The notes: generated by a model not told the origin, from the letters alone. Shown: positions 48,723 through 57,292, numbered from the stretch's first letter. The stretch: 64,000 nucleotides of DNA from Photobacterium rosenbergii (GCF_003026455.1 NZ_PYMB01000009.1:62001-126000); one strand, 5' to 3'. Numbers and translations: made by a program.

Positions 48723-49886
48723 TTAGTAGTTCTTGATAATGACCGGCTCATGGTCGCTGTCGGTGTAGATTGTCATATCTACCTTGTTGCCATCAATCTG
48801 GTAATAGGTGGTGGTCACCGTGCCCATCAACTCGCCGCGACCTTTCCATAGAGGTTTACTATGCATCGCTGCAACGGCCTCGTCCTGTGTCGTTTTTGCC
48901 GTGGCACTGGCCATGAACTCGTCCAATGCGGCCTGGCGATCCAGCGTCTTGGCAGCGAATTTGCTGTCTACGAAGTTGTGCTCGACAAACTTCGAGTGGT
49001 TGGCATGTGATTGTTTCTGGTTATAGCTGTATGAGTAACGTGCTTTGTAGCCATTTTCTACGTTCAGTGCCTCGCCGTCAGGGGCCAGCATTACGTAGGA
49101 GAAATACGCCGAGTATTTACCCGGGCCGCTGCGGTACATATCAAGCAACTCTTCAGGACTGGTTGCATTGTAGGCATCCCATGACAGCACGTAGCTTGGC
49201 GCATTGCCCTTGAGGATATCGCCACCGTCTTTTTCACGGTAGGTGCCTTCGTCTGCCATGGTGTTCATTAGCAGGGGTTGGCCGCCTTTGGCAATACCGC
49301 CGTAAGGGATCAAGCCGGCCCAGGTTTGGATGACCTTGGTTTTGCCATTTTCGTCGGTGTGGTTAAGGACAATCAGGCCTTCATAGTTCACCGCCATGTA
49401 GTCGAAGTTTGCGACACCCCAGCCTTTGCCCTTGCCATCTGTCATACCCATTACCGAACACTTCGCCGGCGCTTCGGCCTGCAAGAAGCCAATCCCACCG
49501 TTGCGCTGCGACTCAAGGATAGCTTCATCACTCATACCCACTGCGAGCAGGAATGACGGTGGCAAGTTAAGGGATTCAGACAGCCCTTTGATGTAAGAGG
49601 CGGCCTCTGGTGATTGTTGTTGCAGGTTCTCGAAAACCTGCTCACCATCATAGCTTTTTCCAAGGCTTGCCACGTTGAGGCCCGGCAGCATCACGCCCAG
49701 TGTGTCATCAAAACGTGCAATAGAATCAAGGATATCATCTTTGGCTACATCACCGACATGCTTGCCAAGCTCATAGGTACTACCGGTAAATTTCACTTCG
49801 GCAATCTGGTCTGTGTGCTGAATAAGTTCAGCATTTACGCCTGCACTGAGTAACGCGATGAGTGAAGCAAACAATGTCTTTTTCAT
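48723..49886 (-). CDS. exported C45/choloylglycine-hydrolase-like Ntn hydrolase
   Basis: The 387-residue product has a signal peptide (cleavage after VNA, residue 19) and a linear-amide C-N hydrolase (Ntn) fold. Cys143 in APAKCSVMG, followed by GWGVANFDYM, is the likely N-terminal nucleophile revealed by autocleavage as in the C45 acyl-CoA:6-aminopenicillanate acyltransferases. GGIAKGGQPLLMN and GPGKYSAYF are further family blocks. It should act on an N-acyl or amide bond in the periplasm; the substrate is unknown. ATG 49886 gives the signal peptide; the 53 codons upstream are not coding. It is convergent with the alginate operon and separated only by its terminator. Confidence 0.72.
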   Translation of the reverse strand: MKKTLFASLIALLSAGVNAELIQHTDQIAEVKFTGSTYELGKHVGDVAKDDILDSIARFDDTLGVMLPGLNVASLGKSYDGEQVFENLQQQSPEAASYIKGLSESLNLPPSFLLAVGMSDEAILESQRNGGIGFLQAEAPAKCSVMGMTDGKGKGWGVANFDYMAVNYEGLIVLNHTDENGKTKVIQTWAGLIPYGGIAKGGQPLLMNTMADEGTYREKDGGDILKGNAPSYVLSWDAYNATSPEELLDMYRSGPGKYSAYFSYVMLAPDGEALNVENGYKARYSYSYNQKQSHANHSKFVEHNFVDSKFAAKTLDRQAALDEFMASATAKTTQDEAVAAMHSKPLWKGRGELMGTVTTTYYQIDGNKVDMTIYTDSDHEPVIIKNY

Positions 49887-50110
49887 GTCAAAAGCCCTAA
49901 ATAGCATGATTCCAGAATATGGGTAAGCGACAATCCGCTTTGATGGAATATATATTAGGTTTGATGTTGAACCTTGTAAAGGGTTTTGTTTTACATTAAA
50001 CCTTGTATTCAGGATGTGTACAGCAGCCTTCAACCCCGAACTCAATCTGAATCAGGCCCCGAAAAGTACAAGTGATTGGATTTTCTGTCTATGTCGCTTT
50101 GGCTTGGGCT

Positions 50111-50125
50111 GGTTAACAATAACTA
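50111..50125. promoter_or_regulatory. Possible HpaR half-site before hpaC
   Basis: GGTTAACAATAACTA resembles the HpaR-type palindrome at 57293 but is two bases shorter at the centre. It lies 69 bp upstream of hpaC. Confidence 0.3.
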
Positions 50126-50193
50126 CATGCTCAACGCAATACAAAATCAACAGCATCCAATATCAATAAATCAGCTCTAGGAAGGAACGAACT

Positions 50194-50700
50194 ATGCCTA
50201 TTCAACAACAGTTTCGCGATGCCATGTCTAACCTTGCTGCCGCCGTTAATGTGGTGACCTCTGGAGGTGAAGCGGGCACCGTTGGCCTGACAGCGACAGC
50301 CGTATGCTCGGTAACCGATAGTCCAGCTACGGTGTTGGTGTGTGTAAACCGCAATAGTGCCTCCAACCAGATATTCAAGGACAATGGCCGTATCTGCGTG
50401 AATGTTTGTGCTGCCGAGCATAAGGAAATGTCGATGCATTTTGCCGGTATGACAGGCATGGCGATGGAAGACCGCTTCCAACTGCCGGGTTGGGAGTTCA
50501 ACCAGCATGGCGTGCCAATTTTGACGGATTCACTGGCAACACTGGAGGGTAAAATAGCCTCTGTAAGCGAAGTGGGTACTCACAGTGTGTTCCTTGTTGA
50601 AGTTGAGTCTATCACCACTACCGAGAGCGATGCGCTGGTGTACTTCTCGCGTGAGTTCAAATCTGTCGAAGCGACAAGGAAGATGCCGGAAGTGGCTTAA
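50194..50700 (+). CDS. hpaC: 4-hydroxyphenylacetate 3-monooxygenase reductase component
   Basis: The 168-residue flavin reductase supplies reduced FAD to HpaB for hydroxylation of 4-hydroxyphenylacetate to homoprotocatechuate. It matches E. coli HpaC closely: FRDAMSNLAAAVNVVTSGG, GLTATAVCSVTDSPATVLVC, NGRICVNV and MHFAGMTGMAMEDRFQL. GGAAGGAACG precedes ATG 50194. It stands alone on its strand, some 7.5 kb from the main hpa operon with unrelated genes between. No HpaB homologue is present in this window. A terminator follows. Confidence 0.93.
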   Translation: MPIQQQFRDAMSNLAAAVNVVTSGGEAGTVGLTATAVCSVTDSPATVLVCVNRNSASNQIFKDNGRICVNVCAAEHKEMSMHFAGMTGMAMEDRFQLPGWEFNQHGVPILTDSLATLEGKIASVSEVGTHSVFLVEVESITTTESDALVYFSREFKSVEATRKMPEVA

Positions 50701-50735
50701 AAGTACCAGCTTGTTAGTTTTGTCTGTATTAGATA

Positions 50736-50776
50736 GGCCGCCAATGCTTCCGCTATGAAGCTTTGGCGGTCTTTTT
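50736..50776. terminator. Terminator between convergent hpaC and porin-like gene
   Basis: CCGCCAA (50738-50744) pairs with TTGGCGG (50763-50769); GCTTC and GAAGC extend the stem past one mismatch. CTTTTT follows on plus. Confidence 0.88.
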
Positions 50777-50780
50777 GCGC

Positions 50781-51359
50781 TTAGAATTTCAAGCCAAAAG
50801 TGACACCAATTTGGTCTGGTTCGTAGCGGTAAGGCCCAACATCAAATTTCAGGACTTCGTTGGAGACATTGATGTAGAACATATCTGCTGTGAGACGTAC
50901 GCCGATACCGTAATAGGTGTTGGTATCAGAGTAATTGGTGGAGTAACAATTTTTACTTGAACACCATCTGTCATCTTCTGTTGTACGGTGGAATCCCAGC
51001 GAAACATAAGGCTTGAGTGATACTGTCGGGCTTAGCGGGAAAGCATAGCCCAGATCCGTGCCAAACTTCACTGTACTGTAATCTACCGAGCCACGGTAGT
51101 AGTCATATCCGGATTCTTCATAGGACAGGTTGAAACCGACAATGCGGTTGAAATCGTAACCCCCTTCTAGCTTGAAGCCGGTGTCGGTGTCGATGTAACG
51201 ATCAGACAGATAAGATATCCCCAAGCCAACCCGCGGCCCCTGGTAAGCGTTAGGACCGCCATGATGGTAATGGTGGTGGGTATGGTGCTGGTTGGCGCTG
51301 GCGACCATTGGTGCTGTAGTTAGCAGGGTTAAGGCTGCGGTTGCGAGTAACTTTTTCAT
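50781..51359 (-). CDS. outer-membrane beta-barrel protein with His-rich N terminus
   Basis: The 192-residue product has a signal peptide (cleavage after VASA, about residue 22) and eight or so amphipathic strands ending in Phe (GVTFGLKF), the OMP beta-barrel type of OmpA/AcfA-like proteins. The mature N terminus NQHHTHHHYHHGG carries seven histidines in eleven residues, a likely metal-binding tail exposed in the periplasm. A Cys-Cys pair, CSSKNC, lies in one external loop. There is no porin eyelet or uptake partner. ATG 51359 gives the signal peptide. Function unknown. Confidence 0.75.
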   Translation of the reverse strand: MKKLLATAALTLLTTAPMVASANQHHTHHHYHHGGPNAYQGPRVGLGISYLSDRYIDTDTGFKLEGGYDFNRIVGFNLSYEESGYDYYRGSVDYSTVKFGTDLGYAFPLSPTVSLKPYVSLGFHRTTEDDRWCSSKNCYSTNYSDTNTYYGIGVRLTADMFYINVSNEVLKFDVGPYRYEPDQIGVTFGLKF

Positions 51360-51519
51360 TGTCTGCCTTACTGTGGAATTGGGAAGCGGGCAGATTATGG
51401 CGATCAAGTTTGGGGTTGTAATTAGCCTGATGGGTGAAATAACAGAAAGCTGACAAAAGGCGTCATTTTCAAAGCATTTGGCTGCTAAATGGCGTCAAAT
51501 GTAAGCAGTTGTTGCTAGT

Positions 51520-52206
51520 TTATCTGGCGTTATTCTGCTTTCCGGTAACACATGAACTGCTAAGCGGGCATGAAGTACAGCGAGGGGTTTTGTTGCAAAA
51601 TTGCTGGCCATGTTCGACCATCAGCCCGTGGTAAAAAGCATAGCGCTTGGTATCTGCCGGTATGGCTTGCTCAACCAGTAGCCTGAACTTTTCATAGCTT
51701 TTTGGCACTTCAAGCCCGTTACGTTCGAATATCCGCCGGGCATAGGCGTCGATGACAAAAGAGGGCTTGCCGATGGCATAAACCAAGATGGCATCGGCGG
51801 TTTCCCCACCCACGCCCTTTATGGCTAATAGCTCCTTTCTGAGCGTTGAGAGCTCAATGGCTCTAACTTGTTTGATATCGTACTGATAATTTTTAAACCA
51901 CTCCGTTAACGCTTTGAGTTTGATCGCTTTTTGATTGAAGTACCCGCTGGGCCTGATTGTCAGCGCCAGTTCATCGAGAGGAAGCTGTTCAATTAGCTGC
52001 GGATCATTGGCGGCCTTGCCAAGATTATTTAATGCCTTATCGGCGTTTTTCCAATTGGTATTCTGGACGAGGATAGTGCCCAACATGGTTTGGTAGGGTG
52101 GGGTATCCGGCCACCAATCGAAATAGCCATAATGGTTCTCTAAACTGGAGAAGACGGTTTTTATCAGGCGTGTTTGGCCTAAGACATCATTAGAAAGCGT
52201 GCCCAT
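51520..52206 (-). CDS. HhH-GPD DNA glycosylase with Fe-S cluster (MagIII-like)
   Basis: The 228-residue protein belongs to the endonuclease III superfamily: helix-hairpin-helix LLAIKGVGGETADAILVYAIG (around residue 130), catalytic Asp in FVIDAYARRIF and a C-terminal iron-sulfur motif with Cys spacing 6-3-6 (CNKTPRCTSC, PLSSSC). The lysine that makes endonuclease III a lyase is replaced by Glu in GGETAD, a change shared with 3-methyladenine glycosylase III of Helicobacter. It is probably a monofunctional alkyl-base glycosylase. The PYQTMLGTILVQNTNWKNAD segment fits that group. It is followed by no partner; the GGDEF gene ends 61 bp upstream of it. Confidence 0.85.
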   Translation of the reverse strand: MGTLSNDVLGQTRLIKTVFSSLENHYGYFDWWPDTPPYQTMLGTILVQNTNWKNADKALNNLGKAANDPQLIEQLPLDELALTIRPSGYFNQKAIKLKALTEWFKNYQYDIKQVRAIELSTLRKELLAIKGVGGETADAILVYAIGKPSFVIDAYARRIFERNGLEVPKSYEKFRLLVEQAIPADTKRYAFYHGLMVEHGQQFCNKTPRCTSCPLSSSCVTGKQNNAR

Positions 52207-52266
52207 TGATTATATTTCTGCCCTGTTTCATGCCCGAAATCAGCGTAGCCTATCCATTCACCTCTG

Positions 52267-53487
52267 TCACAAGGCTTTGTCATAAACTTCAGATTGCTTA
52301 TGCCGTGTGTGGTCGATAAGAGGAGGAGCCGGAACGCCTGAACAGTTGACGACGGTATTTCTACCTGCTTGCTTGGCCTGATATAGGGCTTGGTCTGCCC
52401 TTGAGACGACTTGTTCCCAACTTTCACCGTCGCGAAGGGTGGCGACACCAAAACTGGAGGTTAATACAAAGTTTTTAATTACCCCACCTATGGAAATATT
52501 AACCCTTAGCGAGTCAGCAAGCTTGCTGGCATCTTCCGTGTTGGTTTTGGGGAGTATAATTAATATCTCATCCCCGCCAAAACGGTAGGCCGAATAGGTG
52601 TTTCGAGTTTGCGCTCTGATGATTTGGGCGACGCGCTTGATTGCTTCATCTCCAGCCAAATGACCATGCTTATCATTAATCGTTTTGAAGTTATCAATAT
52701 CAGTCATGATGATACTCAGTGGCTGCACTGTATTTAACTTAGCCATTAATTTGGGCAGTTTTCTCTCTAAGGCATGGCGATTGTAGAGTTGGGTAAGCGG
52801 GTCCCGCCGGGAAAGGTCATGGATGGATTTGACCAAGCGGGCGTTGATCATCCATAACATGCTGAAGCTCATCGCAACGACTAAAACAATACTGAATAAG
52901 AAAGTGAGTTGGTGGATCATTCCCGCATACATAAAGCTATGTAATTCTGCTGAAGATAAGGTCCAAATAACTCTTAAAGCCATGAATGAGCTATAGAGGA
53001 ATAAGGACGCCGACATCATCCAAACCGCGCTCTTTAAGTCTTTGTGCTTTCCGTTGATGGCAGCAAATGCCGAGAGCAATGTGGTGACAGCCAGAAAAAC
53101 ACTGACAACGATAATCCGTGCCTTTATCGACGGTGAGACATGTGAGAAATAATAAAATAGCCAGATAGAGAGCGGGATGCAGATATAGGTAAATACGGTA
53201 TATCTCAGTGAACACTTCCTGAAAAGGCAAAGGCTATGCAGAACTAACTGAAAGCCTAACAGAATGATGGTATTGGCAAGCACAATGCTAAACCAGTCTG
53301 GTGTTGTCCCTCTCATACCAAGGAAAAAAGGACCGACGCCAATAAACAAAAGGGATAATGCAAATAGCTCCAGTCCGGGTATTTGTTTTTGGGAGCGCTG
53401 ATAGAAAAGAAACCCAATACTGTAGATACAAGAAAACAGGATGATAATAAAGTTGAGGGTTCTTATATCGAGAGTAAAAATGTCCAT
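52267..53487 (-). CDS. membrane-bound diguanylate cyclase (GGDEF)
   Basis: The 406-residue protein has seven hydrophobic segments in its first 210 residues and a C-terminal GGDEF domain that makes cyclic di-GMP from two GTP. The domain opens with RDPLTQLYNRHALERKL, has TDIDNFKTINDKHGHLAGDEA, and the active-site loop reads YRFGGDEILIILP, so the fifth loop position is Ile instead of Phe, a tolerated change. The inhibitory RxxD motif expected five residues upstream of the loop is absent (the segment is RNTYSAY), so product inhibition at that site is unlikely. The membrane part resembles seven-helix sensor modules; its signal is unknown. Confidence 0.88.
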   Translation of the reverse strand: MDIFTLDIRTLNFIIILFSCIYSIGFLFYQRSQKQIPGLELFALSLLFIGVGPFFLGMRGTTPDWFSIVLANTIILLGFQLVLHSLCLFRKCSLRYTVFTYICIPLSIWLFYYFSHVSPSIKARIIVVSVFLAVTTLLSAFAAINGKHKDLKSAVWMMSASLFLYSSFMALRVIWTLSSAELHSFMYAGMIHQLTFLFSIVLVVAMSFSMLWMINARLVKSIHDLSRRDPLTQLYNRHALERKLPKLMAKLNTVQPLSIIMTDIDNFKTINDKHGHLAGDEAIKRVAQIIRAQTRNTYSAYRFGGDEILIILPKTNTEDASKLADSLRVNISIGGVIKNFVLTSSFGVATLRDGESWEQVVSRADQALYQAKQAGRNTVVNCSGVPAPPLIDHTRHKQSEVYDKAL

Positions 53488-53756
53488 GTTTAATACCCGC
53501 CCTTTGTAATGTCACAAAGTGCTGGGAGCTTTATCCTACTAAAGTGGTAACTGAATAATAGATTATTGTTAACACTATTCTCAATAACGCACTGTGAACT
53601 GAGAATGTAATCACATTACATTGCTTCTAAATGATGTGGTTTTTGGAGTGTGTGGAATATCCAAGTAACGCTAAGTTACTTGGGTATTCTACAAAGGTGC
53701 TATTTATGGGGAGAAATATCATTGCGGTTTGGCATGGATATCAACGCTAATTGCTA
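53488..53756. other. Intergenic region with dispersed repeat copy 3
   Basis: This 269-base gap holds an inverted repeat, GAATATCCAAGTAAC (53655-53669) and GTTACTTGGGTATTC (53675-53689), with one G-T pair and a five-base spacer. It shares the ATCCAAG/CTTGGGTAT core with the repeats at 32882 and 41796. It may also serve as the end of the hpaR transcript. Nothing else is evident. Confidence 0.65.
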
Positions 53757-54182
53757 TTACTGCTCTTTGGTATCAATCAGCGCATTGAGCAGTGTGGAAA
53801 GCTGGCGGTATTTTTCTTCCCCGAGTTTGGCTTTTAGCTCAATGTACTGGGCTTCAATTAACGGGCGCAGGTCATCGACCAGTGTTTTGGCTTTGTTCGT
53901 GAGGTGGATATAGTACTTGCGGCCGTCATTGGCTGACTTCCTGCGCTTTACATAACCCATTTTCTCAAGGCGGCTTACAATCCCAGTCAGGCTAGGGCCA
54001 AGAATGCAGCACTCGCGGGAGAGGGTGGAGAAATCAATTTCACCAAGCGTATCGAGCACCCGCATCACACGCCATTGCTGCTCGGTGATTTCATTGTCCG
54101 CCAGGATAGGGCGGAAGTAATCCATGGATACATCCCTTGCGCGTATCAGCTGCAGGGGTAGCGAGTCTTCGTACTTAGTCAC
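53757..54182 (-). CDS. hpaR: homoprotocatechuate operon regulator, MarR family
   Basis: The 141-residue winged-helix repressor matches HpaR of E. coli: SLPLQLIRARDVSMDYFRPIL at the start, TEQQWRVMRVL, CCILGPSLTGIVSRLEKMG in the recognition helix and GRKYYIHLT in the wing. HpaR represses the hpa meta-cleavage operon and is released by 4-hydroxyphenylacetate or homoprotocatechuate. It is read on the minus strand after the TRAP operon but beyond that operon's terminator, so it has its own promoter in 54183-54322. The palindromes TTAGTTAACATATTAACTAA between dctP and hpaH are the likely target. Confidence 0.93.
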   Translation of the reverse strand: MTKYEDSLPLQLIRARDVSMDYFRPILADNEITEQQWRVMRVLDTLGEIDFSTLSRECCILGPSLTGIVSRLEKMGYVKRRKSANDGRKYYIHLTNKAKTLVDDLRPLIEAQYIELKAKLGEEKYRQLSTLLNALIDTKEQ

Positions 54183-54322
54183 AATATAACCTTCTAGCCG
54201 TTACCGTGTTGTCGCAAATTATTATTTGTTTCAGACACATATTCACAATATAAATCAAACTTCCGAAAAGCTATAGCTGTATTTTGATCTTATATATTAC
54301 TTTGGATATCGCCAAGTTATGT

Positions 54323-54358
54323 AAAAAGTGCGGGCTTGCTGCTAGGCAACGAGCCCGC
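54323..54358 (-). terminator. Terminator of the TRAP transporter operon
   Basis: On the minus strand GCGGGCT (from 54358) pairs with AGCCCGC (to 54330) with further pairing of GTTGC/GCAAG around the loop, and runs through GCAC into five T residues. Confidence 0.82.
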
Positions 54359-54372
54359 CGTGAATGCACCCG

Positions 54373-55674
54373 CTAGGCGTACAAGATGCTCGGTAAAAAC
54401 AGTACGATTGCTGGCATCAATACAATAAGCGCCAGTCGTACCATGTCTGCCACCCAGAAGGGGAAGACCCCTTTGAAGATGGTGGCGGTATTGATGTCTT
54501 TTATAATACCGGACAACACAAATACGTTGAGTCCGACCGGTGGGGTGATCAAGCTGATTTCCGTCACAACGACAACCACAATGCCGAACCAGATAGGATC
54601 GAAGCCAAGTTCAACGACTACCGGGAAGAAGATCGGCACAGTCAGCAGCATCATCGACATACTTTCGAATACGCAGCCAAGAATGATGTAGATTAATATG
54701 ATCAGGCCCAGCGCCATCATCGGGGAGACGTTTACAGCCTGGATCATCTCAATCAGTGCGGTTGGCAATCCGGCCCGGTTGATGAAATTGGACAAGATCA
54801 GGGCGCTGATCACTACCGCAAACAGTGATGCCGACGTCTTGGCGGTATCAACCAGAATGTCGCGCAAGATGGCATAGTTGAGTTGGCGGCGGTAGGCAGC
54901 CAAGGCAAAGGCCCCTGTCGCACCGATCCCGGCCGCTTCGGTTGGGGTAAAGGCACCGATATAGATCCCGCCCATCACCAGTACAAACAAGGAAATGGTC
55001 GACATGATCCCCTTAAGGGCGATAAAGCGATCTTTCCAGCTAACACGCTCACCCGGAGGGGCACTCTCTGGGTTGCGGAACACTACCCATTGCACGGCCA
55101 TCAGGTATAGGACGATACCGATAAGTCCTGGAATAAAGCCGGCAGCGAATAATTCACGGATACTGCTTTCCGTGAGCAGGCCGTAAATCACTAGCATTAC
55201 GCTTGGTGGGATCAAGATCCCTAAGGTACCGCCGGCCGCAATGGAGGCTGCAGCAAGGCCGTCGGAGTAACCGAATTTGCGCATTGGCGGCATGGCGACT
55301 TTCGACATGGTTGCCGAGGTGGCGAGGCTAGAGCCACAGATTGCCGAGAAACCACCGCAAGCCAAGATAGTTGACATCGACAGCCCACCTTTACGGTGAC
55401 CGACAAAGGCATTACAGGCTCGGTAGAGTTCGTTGGAGAGCCCCGCCCGAGTCACTAAGTTACCCATCAGGATAAACAGCGGGATCACTGACAGGCTGTA
55501 GTCCTGACCGGTATCGATGATGCGGCGGGCCGCCATCGACATTGCCGCGTTCCAGTTGTAGTCGTTGATGTACCAAAAGCCGAGGAAACCGACCACACCC
55601 ATGGCAAAAGCCAGTGGCAAGCGAAGGAATACAAGGGCAATCAGAACCGTAAAGCCAATAATTGATTCAATCAT
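54373..55674 (-). CDS. TRAP transporter large permease (DctM)
   Basis: The 433-residue inner-membrane protein is the large subunit of a tripartite ATP-independent periplasmic transporter, with about 12 hydrophobic segments and the DctM motifs SVIPLFILMGNLVTRAGLS, ACGGFSAICGSSLATSATMSKVA and GTLGILIPPSVMLVIYG near residues 60-165. It takes the solute handed over by DctP across the membrane with sodium. Its ATG abuts the DctQ stop with no gap, as TAAATG, so the two are translated together. In this context the solute is probably 4-hydroxyphenylacetate or a related aromatic acid. Confidence 0.92.
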   Translation of the reverse strand: MIESIIGFTVLIALVFLRLPLAFAMGVVGFLGFWYINDYNWNAAMSMAARRIIDTGQDYSLSVIPLFILMGNLVTRAGLSNELYRACNAFVGHRKGGLSMSTILACGGFSAICGSSLATSATMSKVAMPPMRKFGYSDGLAAASIAAGGTLGILIPPSVMLVIYGLLTESSIRELFAAGFIPGLIGIVLYLMAVQWVVFRNPESAPPGERVSWKDRFIALKGIMSTISLFVLVMGGIYIGAFTPTEAAGIGATGAFALAAYRRQLNYAILRDILVDTAKTSASLFAVVISALILSNFINRAGLPTALIEMIQAVNVSPMMALGLIILIYIILGCVFESMSMMLLTVPIFFPVVVELGFDPIWFGIVVVVVTEISLITPPVGLNVFVLSGIIKDINTATIFKGVFPFWVADMVRLALIVLMPAIVLFLPSILYA

Positions 55675-56202
55675 TTAAACCCCCTTGCTCTCGGTGTTCA
55701 GTGGCTGGGCGGTGGATGACGACGAGAACAGCGTCTTGCCGTAGACGAGGGCATTGAAGAAAGTTAGCAACCCACCGACAAAGCCGGTAATGGAAATCAG
55801 GTAGGTGACATAGCCAAGGGGCAGCTCAAGAATTTCCGTGACTTCTTCATACTCCATAGAGCGGCCAGCCAGTTTCCAGTTCATCATGGCAACCAAAATC
55901 AGCGAACAAGAGCAGATCAGGTTGATCACTACTTGGCGCAATCCTACCCAGCGCTTGGGGAAGACGTTATCGAGCAAGTCGACACAGATATTTTCTTCCT
56001 GCCATGACACCAATGGAAAGGCCATGAATACCATTACCGCCAGTAATACCTCGATCATCTCGGTGGAGCCGATCAGCGGGCTGCTGAAGAAGAAGCGCCC
56101 GACGACATCAACAAAGGTGATCACCATCATTAGCATCAGGCTGAGAGCAGCAAGGGCCTCCAACCCTCGCCGAATCACCTGAGAAAGTCTTGAGCAACTC
56201 AT
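55675..56202 (-). CDS. TRAP transporter small permease (DctQ)
   Basis: The 175-residue protein has four membrane helices and the DctQ signature WQEENICVDLLDNVFPKRW, following SSPLIGSTEMIEVLLAVMVF. It pairs with the large permease DctM in the membrane and is required for transport. It lies between dctP (3-bp gap) and dctM (no gap) in one minus-strand operon. A short serine-rich tail (FSSSSTAQPLNTESKGV) ends the protein. Confidence 0.9.
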   Translation of the reverse strand: MSCSRLSQVIRRGLEALAALSLMLMMVITFVDVVGRFFFSSPLIGSTEMIEVLLAVMVFMAFPLVSWQEENICVDLLDNVFPKRWVGLRQVVINLICSCSLILVAMMNWKLAGRSMEYEEVTEILELPLGYVTYLISITGFVGGLLTFFNALVYGKTLFSSSSTAQPLNTESKGV

Positions 56203-56205
56203 AGC

Positions 56206-57231
56206 TTACAGTCCTTGTTCAAGCTCTTTATAGAAGTAGTTGTAGGCCGCTTCGCCGTCTATCTTGCGTTGTTTGGCCGATTTGTACCATTTGTTGACCA
56301 ATGGCTCGGTGGATTTCTTCAGGTCGGCAATCATCTCTGGGGTGGCTGGCGTGAAGGTGTGGCCATTGGCAATACCGGCTTCGTAACCGACGTTGTCCAT
56401 GTCATCCCACATTTTGCCGAACAGGCGAGATAATTTTTCACCCGAGACGTTGCGGATGGCTTCCTGATCAGCTTTAGATAAGCCTGATAGGGTGTCGCGG
56501 TTCATCACGATGGCAAAACTGCCGCGGAAGATCCCGCCAGGGTAGACGGTGGTGTTGTCAGCGACTTCGGCCAGGCGGAAAGAAGCAAGGGACTCATAAG
56601 GCAGGTAGGTGCCGTCGACAACGCCTTGGGAAATAGACTCATACACTTTGGTGGTTGGGGTGAACACCGGTGTGACCTTCATGTCTTTGGCGATATCCGA
56701 GATCACACCACCACCGACACGCAACTTCTTGCCTTTGATATCGTCAAGGGACCCCACTGGTCCTTTGGTGATTAGTTGGCCCGGACCATTGACGCTCAGT
56801 GCCAGTACTTCAACACCGCGGTGCTCGCGGCCTTTCTTCAGGTAGGTATCATAGGTGCGCCAATAAGCCTGTGAAATTAGCTCAGAGCTAGCATAGTCAG
56901 AAAAAGTAGGAATTTCAGGCAGCTGGGTAAGTTTGAATCGACCTGCCTTATGACCATGGTAAATCCAAGTCACTTCACCGATGCCATCGGTAACGACATC
57001 AATTTGGGTTTGCGGTGGGGCAAGGTCATATTCCACCTTTACTGTTACTCGGCCTTCAGTGGCCTCTTCAACCCATTCCCCCCACGTAGGCCAGACAACT
57101 TTGTTGATACCGTGGTTTGGTGAACCCCAAGTGCTGATCTTGATTGTTTTTTCAGGGGCAGCTTGCACGGCGTAAGTGGAAAACATCATTAGTGCAGCGG
57201 TAGTCATGGAGGCAATTTTGGTTACACGCAT
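56206..57231 (-). CDS. TRAP transporter solute-binding protein (DctP)
   Basis: The 341-residue periplasmic protein has a signal peptide (cleavage after AVQA, about residue 24) and the DctP fold: TIKISTWGSPNHGINKVVWP, WRTYDTYLKKGREHRGVEVLAL, GKKLRVGGGVISDIAKDMKV with the anion-binding Arg, and DGTYLPYESLASFRL. It binds the solute and delivers it to DctQM. It is the first gene of the operon and is divergent from hpaH across a 470-bp control region with identical palindromes on both sides. That arrangement makes the aromatic substrate of the hpa pathway the likely ligand. Confidence 0.92.
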   Translation of the reverse strand: MRVTKIASMTTAALMMFSTYAVQAAPEKTIKISTWGSPNHGINKVVWPTWGEWVEEATEGRVTVKVEYDLAPPQTQIDVVTDGIGEVTWIYHGHKAGRFKLTQLPEIPTFSDYASSELISQAYWRTYDTYLKKGREHRGVEVLALSVNGPGQLITKGPVGSLDDIKGKKLRVGGGVISDIAKDMKVTPVFTPTTKVYESISQGVVDGTYLPYESLASFRLAEVADNTTVYPGGIFRGSFAIVMNRDTLSGLSKADQEAIRNVSGEKLSRLFGKMWDDMDNVGYEAGIANGHTFTPATPEMIADLKKSTEPLVNKWYKSAKQRKIDGEAAYNYFYKELEQGL

Positions 57232-57292
57232 AACAGGATTCCTTTAGTTATGGATGATGAGTAGTGCTCACTGGGTGAGTCGTTATTGGACT

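Noticed and set aside
48723-50045. Longer start for the C45-type hydrolase at 50045
   Set aside because: The added 53 codons have no ribosome site and would hide the clear signal peptide that begins at 49886.
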